Assembly (NCBI RefSeq): GCF_003101015.1
Contig: NZ_CP029206.1
Coordinates: forward strand, 1-64,000
Length of the DNA stretch: 64,000 bases
Direction of reading: 5' to 3'
From: Actinobacillus porcitonsillarum
GTDB taxonomy: Bacteria; Pseudomonadota; Gammaproteobacteria; Enterobacterales; Pasteurellaceae
The notes under the pieces are model-generated. The model did not search any database, was not told the DNA's origin, and saw only the letters and a list, made by a program, of their open reading frames with translations. Shown one piece after another: positions 1 to 10,192 of the stretch. A program made the position numbers and the translations under genes. Position 1 is the first letter of the stretch. Each line of letters starts with the position of its first letter.

Positions 1-71
1 ACTTTTTAGGCAAATTATTCAAAGAATAAGCGGTTATCTTTTTTTCATATTTTGCAAATTGCTAAACAAAT

Positions 72-100
72 TAGACCGCTTGCCAGCTTTTCGTTAAAAT
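72..100 (+). promoter_or_regulatory. Candidate promoter of rep
   Basis: TAGACC at 72-77 and TAAAAT at 95-100 are separated by 17 bases and lie just upstream of the rep start at 125. The -35 box overlaps a USS core (GACCGCTTG), which pairs with an inverted AAGCGGT at 28-34. The match is moderate, so this is inference from spacing and composition only. Confidence 0.35.
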
Positions 101-124
101 AAAGAAAAACATAAAGAAAAGAAT

Positions 125-2143
125 ATGAAATTAAACGATCAACAACAACAAGCCGTTGAATATGTCAAAGGTGCTTGCTTAGTGCTTGCCGGAGCAGGTT
201 CGGGCAAAACGCGGGTAATTATTAATAAAATTGCCCACTTAATTGCACACTGTGGTTATTCGCCCAAACAAATTGCTGCCGTAACCTTTACCAATAAAGC
301 CGCACGGGAAATGCGTGAACGTGTGGCTCATTCTATTGGTAAAGAAAAAAGTAAAGGGCTGACAATTTCTACCTTTCACACACTTGGGTTTGAAATCTTA
401 AAACGTGAATATAAGTTACTTGGTTTTAAATCAGGTATGACATTATTTGATGAACACGATCAACTGGCATTATTAAAACATTTGCTACCTGAAACAGTAA
501 GCGAAGATAAAGATTTATTAAAACAGCTCATTAGCACCATTTCAAACTGGAAAAATGATTTACTCTCTCCTGAAATGGTGATTTCGCATACAAAAACCGA
601 GCGAGACCGTGTTTTTTCTCACTTTTATCAACTTTATCAAAACCAATTAAGAGCCTATAACGCTTTGGATTTTGATGATTTAATTATGTTACCGGTATTG
701 CTATTTCGTCAATTTCCGGAGGCTAAAGCGCGCTGGCAACAAAAAATTCGTTATTTACTGGTTGATGAATATCAAGACACAAATACCAGCCAATATGAAC
801 TCATTAAACTTATTGTTGGCAAAGAGGCAAACTTTACCGTTGTAGGCGATGATGATCAATCCATCTACTCCTGGCGTGGAGCAAAGCCTGAAAATATGCA
901 ACGTTTACGAGAAGATTTTGATCTTAAAGTTATTAAACTGGAACAAAACTATCGTTCTAGCCAACGTATTTTGCATTGCGCCAACATTCTGATTGATAAT
1001 AATGACCATATCTTTCAAAAGCGACTTTTTTCACAGCTTGGAGAAGGCGAAAAGCTCAATGTCATAGAAGCCAAAAATGAAGAACACGAGGCTGAACGTA
1101 TTGTAGGTGAGCTGATTGCCCATCGTTTTTCTAAAAAAACAAAATATAAAGACTATGCCATTCTTTATCGAGGGAACCATCAATCTCGCTTGCTTGAAAA
1201 ATTATTGATGCAAAATCGTATTCCTTACAAAATTTCAGGTGGAACGAGCTTTTTTGCCCGAGCTGAAATTAAAGATATGATGGCGTATTTACGCTTAGTG
1301 GTCAATCAAGATGATGATGCAGCTTTTTTACGCATTGTTAATGTCCCTAAACGAGAAATCGGAGCGGCTACGCTCGAGAAATTAGGGCAATTAGCAAATG
1401 AAAAGCATATTAGTCTTTTTGAAGCGATTTTTGATTTCGAGCTTATTCAGCGCCTTACGCCAAAGCCTTATCAAGCGCTACAAGATTTTGCGCACTGGAT
1501 TGTAAAAATTGCTGATCAAGCAGAACGAGCCGACCCATTAGAAACCGTCAAAGATCTTTTATCACACATTCAATACGAAGCCTATCTTTACGAAACGGCA
1601 ACATCACCTAAAGCGGCCGAAATGCAAAGTAAGAATGTTGAAACATTGTTTGAATGGGTGCAAAGTATGTTAGAAGGCGATGAATTGGAAGAACCGATGA
1701 CACTGATTCAAGTCGTAAACCGTTTAACATTACGAGATATGTTGGAGCGGAGCGAAGAAGATGATGAAGCAGATCAAGTTCAACTGATGACCCTTCACGC
1801 TTCCAAAGGCTTAGAATTTCCACATGTATTTTTAATCGGTATGGAAGAGGGGATTTTACCCCATCAAACCAGCTTAGATGAAGACAATGTGGAAGAAGAA
1901 CGCCGTTTGGCTTATGTTGGTATTACTCGGGCCCAACAAACCCTCACTTTTTCACTTTGCAAAGAACGCCGTCAATACGGAGAAGTTATGCAAACCGAGC
2001 CTAGCCGTTTTTTACTTGAGCTCCCTCAAGATGATTTAATGTGGGAACGAGATAAACCTAAAATGTCCGAAGCTGAAAAAGTGGAAAAAACCTCCGCCCA
2101 TATTGCGAATTTAATGGCACAGTTAAAAGCAAATAGGAAATAA
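125..2143 (+). CDS. rep: ATP-dependent DNA helicase Rep
   Basis: Superfamily 1A 3'-5' DNA helicase that works at stalled replication forks and clears bound proteins ahead of the replisome. At 672 aa it has the length of E. coli Rep. Visible motifs are the Walker A segment AGAGSGKT near residues 22-29, a VDEYQDTN Walker B/motif [15 protein letters not shown] (motif III), and YVGITRAQ (motif VI). The N-terminus [14 protein letters not shown] is closer to Rep than to UvrD. The start has a purine-rich AAGAAAAG tract upstream. The yrdD-like gene begins 4 bases after its stop, so the two are probably co-transcribed. Confidence 0.95.
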   Translation: MKLNDQQQQAVEYVKGACLVLAGAGSGKTRVIINKIAHLIAHCGYSPKQIAAVTFTNKAAREMRERVAHSIGKEKSKGLTISTFHTLGFEILKREYKLLGFKSGMTLFDEHDQLALLKHLLPETVSEDKDLLKQLISTISNWKNDLLSPEMVISHTKTERDRVFSHFYQLYQNQLRAYNALDFDDLIMLPVLLFRQFPEAKARWQQKIRYLLVDEYQDTNTSQYELIKLIVGKEANFTVVGDDDQSIYSWRGAKPENMQRLREDFDLKVIKLEQNYRSSQRILHCANILIDNNDHIFQKRLFSQLGEGEKLNVIEAKNEEHEAERIVGELIAHRFSKKTKYKDYAILYRGNHQSRLLEKLLMQNRIPYKISGGTSFFARAEIKDMMAYLRLVVNQDDDAAFLRIVNVPKREIGAATLEKLGQLANEKHISLFEAIFDFELIQRLTPKPYQALQDFAHWIVKIADQAERADPLETVKDLLSHIQYEAYLYETATSPKAAEMQSKNVETLFEWVQSMLEGDELEEPMTLIQVVNRLTLRDMLERSEEDDEADQVQLMTLHASKGLEFPHVFLIGMEEGILPHQTSLDEDNVEEERRLAYVGITRAQQTLTFSLCKERRQYGEVMQTEPSRFLLELPQDDLMWERDKPKMSEAEKVEKTSAHIANLMAQLKANRK

Positions 2144-2147
2144 GCAT

Positions 2148-2681
2148 ATGTCGTTATTTAAATCCACGAAAAAAGAGGAACACTGCCCTGATTGTGGCGC
2201 CATATTGCAAATAAAGCAGGGGAAACGAGGCTTGTTTCTCGGTTGTTCTAACTACCCAAAATGCGAGTATATTAAGCCCCTTCAGCAGCACTATCACGTG
2301 GTGAAAACCCTTGAAGAAAGCTGCCCTGAATGTGGGCATTTGCTTCAAATCAAACAAGGGCATTTAGGCATGTTTATTGGTTGTAGCAATTACCCGACTT
2401 GCCATTTTATTGTTCACGAACAGCAAGAAGAGAGTGAGGAGGTTAATTTTCTTTGCCCGGAATGTAAACAATATCAACTGATTGCAAGGAAAGGACGAGC
2501 GGGAAAAATGTTTTATGGCTGCCGAGGTTATCCTCAATGTAAATTTACACTAACGCATAAACCGGTACTAAAAACCTGCCCACAATGTCATTGCACTTTA
2601 GCCACGCAAAAAAAAGAAGGATATTACCAATGTGCAAACAAACATTGCCAGCATATATTTAAAGAAGAACCAAATGAATAA
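2148..2681 (+). CDS. yrdD: Topoisomerase-type C4 zinc-finger protein (YrdD-like)
   Basis: A 177-aa protein made almost entirely of C4 zinc ribbons like those at the C-terminus of topoisomerase I. It has four repeated units: C13/C16/C33/C39 (CPDCG...CSNYPKC), a second CPECG...CSNYPTC, a third CPECK...CRGYPQC, and a shorter CPQCH...CANKHC. There is no topoisomerase catalytic domain. In E. coli yrdD also sits directly before tsaC, which supports the name. It probably binds nucleic acid, but its role is not established. The gene overlaps the tsaC start by 8 bases, suggesting translational coupling. Confidence 0.85.
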   Translation: MSLFKSTKKEEHCPDCGAILQIKQGKRGLFLGCSNYPKCEYIKPLQQHYHVVKTLEESCPECGHLLQIKQGHLGMFIGCSNYPTCHFIVHEQQEESEEVNFLCPECKQYQLIARKGRAGKMFYGCRGYPQCKFTLTHKPVLKTCPQCHCTLATQKKEGYYQCANKHCQHIFKEEPNE

Positions 2682-3228
2682 TTTAGAACAAATTTTAGAC
2701 AAAGTTAAACAAAATCAGGTTGTCGCTTACCCGACTGAAGCTGTTTTTGGTTTAGGTTGCAATCCTAATAGCGAACAAGCGGTTAAATTATTGCTTGATT
2801 TGAAAAAACGTCCCGAAGAAAAGGGGCTTATTCTGATTGCTCATAATCTTGAATTACTCCGCCCTTACATTGATGAAAGCCAACTTAGTGAAACTGAATG
2901 GCAACGATTGAACACGCAACAAGAACAAGCGATTACTTGGATTATGCCGGCTAAAACAAATCTACCACGTTATTTAACCGGCAAATTTAACTCTATTGCA
3001 GTGAGAATTTGTCGCACACCAGCCGTGGTTGCTTTATGTGAAAACTTACAATCTGCCCTCACCTCTACAAGTGCAAATCTATCCGGTTTAACGCCTTGTC
3101 GAACATACCACGAAGTTTATGCCCAATTTGGACAAGATTTCCCAGTTTTAGAAGCAACAACAGACGGCAAAACCAATCCGTCTGAAATTCGAGATATTTT
3201 CACACAAAAAGTTTTTAGAGCCGGATAA
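2674..3228 (+). CDS. tsaC: Threonylcarbamoyl-AMP synthase TsaC
   Basis: YrdC/TsaC-family enzyme that makes L-threonylcarbamoyl-AMP from threonine, bicarbonate and ATP, the first step of the t6A37 modification of ANN-decoding tRNAs. The 184-aa protein starts at MNNLEQIL and shows the family segments YPTEAVFGLGC, KKRPEEKGLILIA and STSANLSG. An in-frame upstream extension (14 residues) exists, but the ATG at 2674 overlaps the yrdD stop and gives the usual family length. The partner gene tsaE lies close by on the opposite strand (4489-4974). A strong hairpin follows 14 bases after the stop. Confidence 0.93.
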   Translation: MNNLEQILDKVKQNQVVAYPTEAVFGLGCNPNSEQAVKLLLDLKKRPEEKGLILIAHNLELLRPYIDESQLSETEWQRLNTQQEQAITWIMPAKTNLPRYLTGKFNSIAVRICRTPAVVALCENLQSALTSTSANLSGLTPCRTYHEVYAQFGQDFPVLEATTDGKTNPSEIRDIFTQKVFRAG

Positions 3229-3241
3229 ACATGAATAAAAG

Positions 3242-3274
3242 AGGCTACATAAATTCTATTTTATGTAGCCTTCT
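3242..3274. terminator. Bidirectional terminator between tsaC and amiB
   Basis: A perfect 12-bp stem (AGGCTACATAAA at 3242-3253 with its complement at 3260-3271, loop of 6) is flanked by A-rich sequence on the left and a T-rich run on the right. It lies between two convergent genes and can serve both. Confidence 0.85.
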
Positions 3275-3290
3275 TCTCATCCATATTCAA

Positions 3291-4436
3291 CTATTGAACT
3301 TTCAACTTCTTACCAACCACAATTTGGTTATTCTTAATATTGTTTAATTGGCTCAATTTTTCTGGTGTCGTACCATATACTCGTGCAATTGAGTAGAGCG
3401 TTTCATCTTGTTGTACGAGATGATAACCGGTATTTGATTTTTGAGGTTGCTTACGTTCGCTTTTTTCCTCTTTTTTTACCTCGTCTTTTTCTTTTGATTT
3501 ACGCTCAATATCTTTTGCGTTTTCAGCTTTTGTTGATTTTTTCTCTTTAGTAGAGACCTCTTTTACAGGCTTTTTAGGCGTATCTTTTGATGTATCCTCT
3601 TTTTTATCCTTGTCTTTTTTACTCTCTTTAACTTCTTTCACTTTTACATTTGAAGCACGCGATTCTGAGATGTTTACGTGACTATTGCGATATGCAACCA
3701 AACCGTTATAAATCGCTTTGGCTAATTGCTTACGATAAGACGCTGTTGATAATTTTTTCTCCTCTACCGGATTAGAAAGAAAGCCCGTCTCAACTAAAAT
3801 TGAAGTAATGTCCGGAGAACGCAACACACTTAAACTTGCATGTTGTGGTGCTGATTTTGCAAGCGTTGTCATATTTGCCATACGCGCTAAGACGGTTTTA
3901 CCTAATTCATATCCTGCACGTTGTGAATGTGAGAATTGTAGATCTAATACCGTTTGATTTAAATAACGTTCATTATTATTTGATAAAATACGTCCAGCAC
4001 CACCTAAAAGTTCTGATTGTTTCTCACTCTCCTCTAACCATTTACCCATTTCATCGCTGGCTCTTTGGTTAGAGAGAACCCAAACAGAAGCTCCTTTAAC
4101 TTCACTTGAAATCGGTGAAGAATCTGCATGAATAGACACTAAATAATTCGCTTTATTCTTACGAGCTATTTCTGTTCGCTCAGGTAATTGAATAAAAACA
4201 TCACTATTACGCGTCATGACCGCCTTAAAATTGGGATCGGCATCAAGAAGTGCTTTTAACTCCTTTGAAATAGAGAGGGTAACCTCTTTTTCTTTAATGC
4301 CAAGTGTTTTCCCAATGGCTCCTGGGTCTTTACCGCCATGTCCTGCATCAATAACAACAACGGTTCTTGCTTGACTCAACGAGCTCAACATAAGTCCAAA
4401 TAAACTCACTAAAAAATAACGTATGACTTTTTTCAT
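3291..4436 (-). CDS. amiB: N-acetylmuramoyl-L-alanine amidase AmiB with LysM domain
   Basis: Periplasmic zinc amidase that cleaves the bond between N-acetylmuramic acid and the stem peptide during daughter-cell separation. Residues 1-23 form a signal peptide ending SLSQA. The Amidase_3 domain follows (about 24-250) with zinc/catalytic segments VVIDAGHGGKDPGA, SIHADS and VETGFLSN. A long Lys/Glu-rich low-complexity linker (about 255-330) leads to one C-terminal LysM domain (YHLVQQDETLYSIARVYGT...), which should bind peptidoglycan. It lies downstream of tsaE in the same order as in E. coli (yjeE-amiB). Confidence 0.93.
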   Translation of the reverse strand: MKKVIRYFLVSLFGLMLSSLSQARTVVVIDAGHGGKDPGAIGKTLGIKEKEVTLSISKELKALLDADPNFKAVMTRNSDVFIQLPERTEIARKNKANYLVSIHADSSPISSEVKGASVWVLSNQRASDEMGKWLEESEKQSELLGGAGRILSNNNERYLNQTVLDLQFSHSQRAGYELGKTVLARMANMTTLAKSAPQHASLSVLRSPDITSILVETGFLSNPVEEKKLSTASYRKQLAKAIYNGLVAYRNSHVNISESRASNVKVKEVKESKKDKDKKEDTSKDTPKKPVKEVSTKEKKSTKAENAKDIERKSKEKDEVKKEEKSERKQPQKSNTGYHLVQQDETLYSIARVYGTTPEKLSQLNNIKNNQIVVGKKLKVQ

Positions 4437-4488
4437 TCTATTCCTATATTTTTTTACTTTAAGATAAGCGGTCTAATTATTCTTCTCT

Positions 4489-4974
4489 TTATTCTTCTCT
4501 TTTACCAAGCCAATGTTTGATTTGCTGCCCAATATCACTTTGAGACGATAAGTTAAGGTTTCTGCCGAGCTCCGCATATTCAAGTTCAATGACAAGATCT
4601 GCCTCAGGAATCATCCCTTGCCCTTTACTTGGCCATTCTAATAAACATAACGTTTGTGGGCGGAAATAATCTTTAATCCCCATAAACTCAAGTTCTTCCG
4701 GATCCGCTAAACGATACAAATCAAAATGATAAAGTGTAAAAGGCGATAATTGGTATTCTTCAACCAAAGTATAAGTCGGGCTTTTTACATTTCCTTGATA
4801 ACCAAAACTTCTCACGATACTTCGTGTTAAAGTGGTTTTTCCTGCACCTAAATCGCCCTTTAAATAAATAACAACCCCGATATCGGGATGATTAATTAAC
4901 ACCTCTTTTACGGCAGTAGCAAGTTGTTGCCCAAATTGCAACATGCTCTTTTCATCTGGAAAATAATATGTCAT
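4489..4974 (-). CDS. tsaE: tRNA t6A biosynthesis ATPase TsaE
   Basis: P-loop ATPase of the TsaBDE complex that completes threonylcarbamoylation of A37 in tRNA. The 161-aa protein has the Walker A motif GDLGAGKTT at residues 40-48, followed by SPTYTLVEEY and LYHFDLYRLADPEELEFMG, both diagnostic for the YjeE/TsaE family. It sits 3 bases downstream of orn and 52 bases upstream of amiB on the same strand, so orn-tsaE-amiB is probably one transcript. TsaC is encoded on the facing strand in the same neighbourhood. Confidence 0.94.
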   Translation of the reverse strand: MTYYFPDEKSMLQFGQQLATAVKEVLINHPDIGVVIYLKGDLGAGKTTLTRSIVRSFGYQGNVKSPTYTLVEEYQLSPFTLYHFDLYRLADPEELEFMGIKDYFRPQTLCLLEWPSKGQGMIPEADLVIELEYAELGRNLNLSSQSDIGQQIKHWLGKREE

Positions 4975-4977
4975 GGC

Positions 4978-5523
4978 TTAAAGTTTAATAAAATGTTCGC
5001 GATAGAATTTTAATTCATTGATGGATTCCCGAATATCATCAAGCGCCAAATGCGTATTACGCTTTTTGAATTGTGTCAGTATTTCAGGCTTCCAACGATT
5101 TGCTAACTCTTTTAATGTACTAACATCTAAATGGCGATAGTGGAAATAATCCGCTAAATCCGGCATATATTTGTAAAGAAAACGCTTATCTTGCGGAACG
5201 CTATTACCACAAATCGGAGACGCACCTTTAGGCACCCAGCGTTTAAGAAAATCAATGGTTTGAAGCTCTGCGGCTCTTTCCGTGAGTTTGCTGTTTTTCA
5301 CACGTTCAATCAGCCCATTTTCGGTATGAGTTTTCACACACCAATCGCTCATTTTCGCTAAGAGTTCATCCGACTGTTTGATCGCTAACACCGGACCTTC
5401 TGCTAAAATATTAAGATCTTTATCGGTGACAATTGTCGCGATTTCAATAATTCTTTCTTTTTCCGGATCTAATCCCGTCATTTCAAGATCAATCCAGATA
5501 AGGTTTTGTTTATCTTGAGACAT
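4978..5523 (-). CDS. orn: Oligoribonuclease Orn
   Basis: DEDDh-family 3'-5' exoribonuclease that degrades the last 2-5 nt RNA fragments and pGpG to mononucleotides in the cytoplasm. The 181-aa protein shows [12 protein letters not shown] (Asp12 and Glu14), [25 protein letters not shown] and [14 protein letters not shown], which together carry the DEDDh residues. The length is that of the family. Its ATG overlaps the end of coaD by one base, so the two are likely translationally coupled. Confidence 0.96.
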   Translation of the reverse strand: MSQDKQNLIWIDLEMTGLDPEKERIIEIATIVTDKDLNILAEGPVLAIKQSDELLAKMSDWCVKTHTENGLIERVKNSKLTERAAELQTIDFLKRWVPKGASPICGNSVPQDKRFLYKYMPDLADYFHYRHLDVSTLKELANRWKPEILTQFKKRNTHLALDDIRESINELKFYREHFIKL

Positions 5524-6014
5524 TAGTTTTCCTTATTTGATTTTAATGCCAATGCATTTAACACACATAGCGGAACAAAGTGTGAAATATCGCCATGGTG
5601 TTTATAAATTTCTCTGACCATTGTCGATGAGATATAACGTAGCTCAACAGCAGGTGGAAAAAAAATCGTTTCCAAATGTTCATGAGCCAATTTGTGATTT
5701 AATTGTGCTAACTGAATTTCATATTCTAAATCATCACTACCACGAATACCGCGAATTAATGCTTGTGCTTGATGTTCTAAAGCAAAATCTGCAAGTAATC
5801 CGCTAAATCCGACCGCTTGTACATTGGATAAATGTAAACAACTTTCTGAAACTAATGCGGTTCGCTCTTCTAAAGAGAATAGCGGTTGCTTACTTGGGTT
5901 TTTGGCAACAGCAACAATCACTTGATCAAAAAGTGAAGCGGCACGCTGAATAATATCTAAATGCCCTTTCGTAATAGGGTCGAACGTTCCCGCATAAATG
6001 ACTTTACGATTCAT
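5523..6014 (-). CDS. coaD: Phosphopantetheine adenylyltransferase CoaD
   Basis: Catalyses transfer of AMP from ATP to 4'-phosphopantetheine, giving dephospho-CoA, the penultimate step of CoA synthesis. At 163 aa it has the nucleotidyltransferase signature [11 protein letters not shown] (Thr10, His18) and the C-terminal ISSTMVRE motif. It overlaps the 3' end of waaA by 11 bases. The waaA-coaD pair is a conserved gamma-proteobacterial arrangement, and co-translation is likely. Confidence 0.96.
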   Translation of the reverse strand: MNRKVIYAGTFDPITKGHLDIIQRAASLFDQVIVAVAKNPSKQPLFSLEERTALVSESCLHLSNVQAVGFSGLLADFALEHQAQALIRGIRGSDDLEYEIQLAQLNHKLAHEHLETIFFPPAVELRYISSTMVREIYKHHGDISHFVPLCVLNALALKSNKEN

Positions 6015-7296
6015 ATTTTTTCTCTAAGTAAGGGGCAAGTAAAGCAAGCTGGCGTTTAAGTGCGCCTTGATTTTCTTTCAATACCTCAAAGCCAAATTGT
6101 GCTATTTTTTTTCCTTCGTTCTCATGTTGCAATAGAAACTCGACAGACTCCACAAGTACATCTACCGAACTATCTATTTCAATGACGCCATTAACTTCTC
6201 TTAATTTACTAAAGATTTCAGGGAAATTATAAGTATGTACACCAGAAATGACAGGAAGTTCAAAAGCAATCGGTTCAAGTGGGTTATGCCCACCATGTTT
6301 GACTAAACTTCCACCAACAAATGCTATTTTCGATAACCCATAAAGAATCATCATTTCTCCCATACTATCCCCTAACAAAACCTGTGTTGAAGATAAAAAA
6401 GGCTCACCGCTTGATCGTTTCACATAACTCAATCCAGATTTCTTTATCAATTCTTCTACGCTCAAAAATCGCTCAGGATGACGAGGAACAATAATCAATA
6501 CTAAATTAGGATACGTATCTAATAGTTTCTTGTGCGCTTCTAAAATCAATTTTTCCTCGCCCTCATGGGTACTTCCCGCAATCCAAATCGGACGATAATG
6601 AATATTTAGCTGATTTGCAGTTTCAATCACTTGCTTTCGTAATTCATCGTTGATCTCTAAATCAAACTTCAAGTTCCCTGTATTGACTAGTTTATGTTCC
6701 TGATAACCTAAAGCTAAGTAGCGTGTTGCACTCACATCATCTTGAGCTAAAATCATATCAATCTCATTAAGCATGTTTTTTATACTGGATTTTATCCAGC
6801 CATAACGTTTTGCCGAACGAGGGGATAATCTTGCATTTGCAATGACAAAGGGGATCTTATGTAATGCAAATTTACGGATAAGATTTGGCCAAAGTTCCGT
6901 TTCAATAACAACCATTAGCTTAGGATCAACAAATTGAATGAAGCGTTCTATGGCATCGGGTAAATCATAGGGTAAATAGAAATGTGACACGCTATCTCCA
7001 AATGCAGCCTTCACTCTATCTGATCCTGTAGGTGTTACCGTAGTCACTGTAATCGGTAAAGAAGGGTAAGCCTCCTGAACGGCTCGGATAAGCGGTGTAG
7101 CAGCAATAACTTCCCCCACAGAAGCTGCATGAATAATAACCCCCTTTGCTTGAGGTTTTACCAGATTATGATAATGCCCATAACGTTCACAGAGACGCAC
7201 ACGATATTCCGGTTGTTTTATCCCTTTTTTCCACATCAATAACAGCACAAAAGGCTGAATTAAATATATTAAAAAAATATAACAATAGCGGAGCAT
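6004..7296 (-). CDS. waaA: Kdo (3-deoxy-D-manno-octulosonic acid) transferase WaaA
   Basis: Inner-membrane glycosyltransferase that adds Kdo from CMP-Kdo onto lipid IVA during lipid A-core assembly. The 430-aa protein has an N-terminal hydrophobic anchor (about residues 4-22). It also has the GT-N segment [13 protein letters not shown], the [10 protein letters not shown] motif and a C-terminal [16 protein letters not shown] segment typical of WaaA/KdtA. Homologues in Haemophilus add a single Kdo, but monofunctionality cannot be seen from the sequence. The Kdo-activating gene kdsB is at 11109-11864. Confidence 0.95.
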   Translation of the reverse strand: MLRYCYIFLIYLIQPFVLLLMWKKGIKQPEYRVRLCERYGHYHNLVKPQAKGVIIHAASVGEVIAATPLIRAVQEAYPSLPITVTTVTPTGSDRVKAAFGDSVSHFYLPYDLPDAIERFIQFVDPKLMVVIETELWPNLIRKFALHKIPFVIANARLSPRSAKRYGWIKSSIKNMLNEIDMILAQDDVSATRYLALGYQEHKLVNTGNLKFDLEINDELRKQVIETANQLNIHYRPIWIAGSTHEGEEKLILEAHKKLLDTYPNLVLIIVPRHPERFLSVEELIKKSGLSYVKRSSGEPFLSSTQVLLGDSMGEMMILYGLSKIAFVGGSLVKHGGHNPLEPIAFELPVISGVHTYNFPEIFSKLREVNGVIEIDSSVDVLVESVEFLLQHENEGKKIAQFGFEVLKENQGALKRQLALLAPYLEKKYES

Positions 7297-7297
7297 A

Positions 7298-8542
7298 TTA
7301 TTCCTTCACAAGCGGTTGATTTATGGCATTTTTTTGCAAACCGATAAATAAAATCACAGTAACAAAATAGAACATTGCACCAGAGGTGTGTGATAAAAAA
7401 CCTTGGCTCAAACAGTAGCTCATCGTTAATAAAATATGACTAATGCCCATCACTCCCCATAAATTAGCTAGCGAACCGGTGGGTGCAAGTGATAAATTTT
7501 TTCTAAAAATATTCAGTGGAACAAGGAAAATAGACAGTAGCGCTGCTAAACCTAATAAGCCTCTAGCTGAGCCATCGTGTAAAAATTGGTTATGGGCGTG
7601 ATCAAAATCCGCTGCATATTGAGAAATTTTCTTTTCTGCAAAATGTTGCTTGCGCATCCCTTTAACGCCCTGCAATCCCCAGCCAAAAATCGGTTTTTCT
7701 TGCATACCTAATACAGCACTTTTCCACATATCAAAACGAGCACCAAGTGAAGTATTGCCATCATTATTGTCTATGTATGCCTGAATATCATATTGTGCTT
7801 CAGCAACGCGTTGTTTAATCATATTTCCGGCTGAAACACCACTAATTAACACAATAAATGCTAGACTAATAGCAACCCATTTTGAGAAATTTTTACGATT
7901 AATCCAAAAAATTGCTAATAATACAAAAGGGACACCAACCCAAGCACCTCTTGCTCCCGTTAAAAAGCTAGCGATCATAGCAAATAACCCAGCAATTAAA
8001 CTTATAGCTAACATCGTATAATTACGCTTAGCATAAAAATAAAATAAGGCACAAAATGCGAAAACGGCAAGAGACATCACAATATCGCCTGCTTGAATAT
8101 GCATAAAACGCGGGAAAGGTTTAGGAAGCCCAAGCCCGAAGACTTGAACCAGAGCAACGCCACCAGCAATTAACCCAGCAATCAAAATAGCATAGAGGAT
8201 CCAAAGATGCTTTAACGTCGTTTTTAAGCATACGGCTAAAATTGGTAATGCCAATAATGCCCGGCTCGCTAAATCTAGCTCATTAGCCTTTCCTTTATGG
8301 ATAATCAGCGATAGCACAAAAAGCAAGAAGTAAGCACCGAAAGCCCCTACCAACCATTTAGTTTGGCTATCCCATTGTCCATTTTTTTGTTTGATCGAAG
8401 GATAAAGTAGTCCTAAGCCTGTTAAGGCAAGCAAAATAGGGATCAAGCTATAACTGATTTTAAAATGTAGAATAAGAATAAAAAATAGCCCAATTAAGAG
8501 CGATAAAATCAGCGATTGATTGGCTTTGATACGGCTTAACAT
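7298..8542 (-). CDS. O-antigen ligase family protein (WaaL-like)
   Basis: A 414-aa polytopic membrane protein with about ten to twelve hydrophobic segments and a Wzy_C-type core, including the GARGAWVGVP segment and a large periplasmic loop with DHAHNQFLHDGSARGLLG. These features fit the WaaL/RfaL ligase family, which joins undecaprenyl-linked glycan to lipid A-core. Its stop lies 1 base before the waaA start and its neighbours are LPS genes. Polymerase (Wzy) or another ligase acceptor cannot be excluded from sequence alone, so no symbol is assigned. USS copies fall in its 3' end. Confidence 0.8.
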   Translation of the reverse strand: MLSRIKANQSLILSLLIGLFFILILHFKISYSLIPILLALTGLGLLYPSIKQKNGQWDSQTKWLVGAFGAYFLLFVLSLIIHKGKANELDLASRALLALPILAVCLKTTLKHLWILYAILIAGLIAGGVALVQVFGLGLPKPFPRFMHIQAGDIVMSLAVFAFCALFYFYAKRNYTMLAISLIAGLFAMIASFLTGARGAWVGVPFVLLAIFWINRKNFSKWVAISLAFIVLISGVSAGNMIKQRVAEAQYDIQAYIDNNDGNTSLGARFDMWKSAVLGMQEKPIFGWGLQGVKGMRKQHFAEKKISQYAADFDHAHNQFLHDGSARGLLGLAALLSIFLVPLNIFRKNLSLAPTGSLANLWGVMGISHILLTMSYCLSQGFLSHTSGAMFYFVTVILFIGLQKNAINQPLVKE

Positions 8543-8611
8543 ATTGATTTCTCAAGTGGGTAAAAAATGACTTGCTATTATACCGAAATTCTCGCTAAAT
8601 TTGCGTAATTT

Positions 8612-8642
8612 CAAAAAAATGTCCCTGAATAATCAGGGACAT
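8612..8642 (-). terminator. Terminator of trhP
   Basis: On the minus strand, a 9-bp stem (ATGTCCCTG at 8619-8627 with its complement at 8634-8642, loop AATAAT) is followed by seven T. It begins 4 bases after the trhP stop. This is a classic intrinsic terminator. Confidence 0.88.
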
Positions 8643-8646
8643 AAGA

Positions 8647-10041
8647 TTACGCTTTATGCGGATTTCTTGTATTGGTTTCGGTTAAATTTCGCATTAACAA
8701 CGCAAAATCTAATTCAATATCCTGTGGTACATCAACAAAAACAAAATGCCCATCGCCTAAACCTGCCTCAACATTTTCATTTTTACGATTTAACAAGCGG
8801 TCAATTTTGAACACAATATTACCTTTTGGTGTCATCATCTCGACAGAATCGCCAACAAGGAATTTGTTTTTAACCGCAACTTCTGCCATGCCTTGTTCAT
8901 TACGTTTACCAGTAAATTCGCCCACAAATTGCTGACGCTCTGAAATAGAGTAACCATACTCATAATTTTGATATTCATCATGTGTATGACGGCGTAAGAA
9001 ACCTTCCGTATAACCGCGATGCGCCAAACTTTCTAATGTATCTAATAACGAAGTATCAAAAGGCTTGCCTTCTGCGGCATCATCAATAGCTTTACGATAA
9101 ACCTGTGCGGTTCTTGCGCAGTAATAAAATGACTTGGTGCGTCCTTCAATTTTAAGGGAGTGAACGCCCATTTGTGTTAAACGTTCTACGTGTTGTACGG
9201 CACGCAAATCTTTTGAGTTCATAAAGTAAGTACCGTGTTCATCCTCAAATGCGGTCATTTGTTCATCCGGACGATTTGGCTCGGTATAAAGGAACACTTT
9301 ATCTGTGTGAGCGCCTTCCCCTAAAGTTGGTGCCACATTCGTAACTTCAATTTCAGGCTGATATTTTTGCACTGCATTCTGAGGGACGATATTCCCTACT
9401 TCATCAGTCGTTCCTTCTTCCATTTTATATTCCCAACGGCAAGCATTGGTACAGGTTCCCTGATTTGGGTCACGTTTATTGATATAACCGGAAAGCAAGC
9501 AACGCCCAGAATAAGCCATACACAATGCGCCGTGAACAAAAATTTCTAGCTCAATATCCGGCACATTTTGACGAATTTCTTCAATCTCTTCCAATGACAA
9601 CTCGCGAGATAAAATCACACGGGTTAATCCCATTTGTTTCCAAAATTTAACCGTTGCCCAGTTTACGGCATTTGCTTGAACAGAAAGATGAATATCCATC
9701 TCAGGGAAATTCTCGCGTACAAGCATAATTAAACCAGGATCAGACATAATCAAAGCATCAGGTTTCATATCCACCACGACTTTGAGATCTTTAATAAACG
9801 TCTTTAATTTTGAGTTATGCGGCGCAATATTAACTACCACATAGAATTTTTTACCTAATTCGTGAGCTTCTTTAATCGCAATTTCTAAATTTGCGTGATT
9901 AAACTCATTATTACGAACACGTAAGCTATAACGAGGCTGCCCAGCATAAACGGCATCTGCACCATAAGCAAAAGCATAGCGCATATTTTTTAATGTGCCG
10001 GCTGGCGAAAGTAGTTCAGGTTTGGCGTATTTTAAAGTCAT
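8647..10041 (-). CDS. trhP: tRNA hydroxylation protein TrhP (U32 peptidase-like, YegQ)
   Basis: Family U32 protein. In E. coli TrhP (YegQ) is needed for prephenate-dependent 5-hydroxyuridine formation at tRNA position 34. The 464-aa sequence begins LSPAGTLKNMRYAFAYGADAVYAG and contains VHGALCMAYSGRC with four clustered cysteines (C174, C181, C197, C201), as expected for the family's metal/Fe-S site. RLTQMGVHSLKIEGRTKS is another family segment. It is monocistronic, with a terminator right behind it. The older annotation as a collagenase or peptidase is probably misleading. Confidence 0.9.
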   Translation of the reverse strand: MTLKYAKPELLSPAGTLKNMRYAFAYGADAVYAGQPRYSLRVRNNEFNHANLEIAIKEAHELGKKFYVVVNIAPHNSKLKTFIKDLKVVVDMKPDALIMSDPGLIMLVRENFPEMDIHLSVQANAVNWATVKFWKQMGLTRVILSRELSLEEIEEIRQNVPDIELEIFVHGALCMAYSGRCLLSGYINKRDPNQGTCTNACRWEYKMEEGTTDEVGNIVPQNAVQKYQPEIEVTNVAPTLGEGAHTDKVFLYTEPNRPDEQMTAFEDEHGTYFMNSKDLRAVQHVERLTQMGVHSLKIEGRTKSFYYCARTAQVYRKAIDDAAEGKPFDTSLLDTLESLAHRGYTEGFLRRHTHDEYQNYEYGYSISERQQFVGEFTGKRNEQGMAEVAVKNKFLVGDSVEMMTPKGNIVFKIDRLLNRKNENVEAGLGDGHFVFVDVPQDIELDFALLMRNLTETNTRNPHKA

Positions 10042-10192
10042 ATAAGTTCTCTTCTGATTACAAGTCAGGACTTCTCACAAGGAGAAGCGTTAAAAAGTGT
10101 TTATTTTCTAAGAAATAACCTTTTCTCGCAAGTCATAGATAGATTAAAATACAAATTCTTTTAACGGTTTTTGTAACCGTGGGAAAATAAAT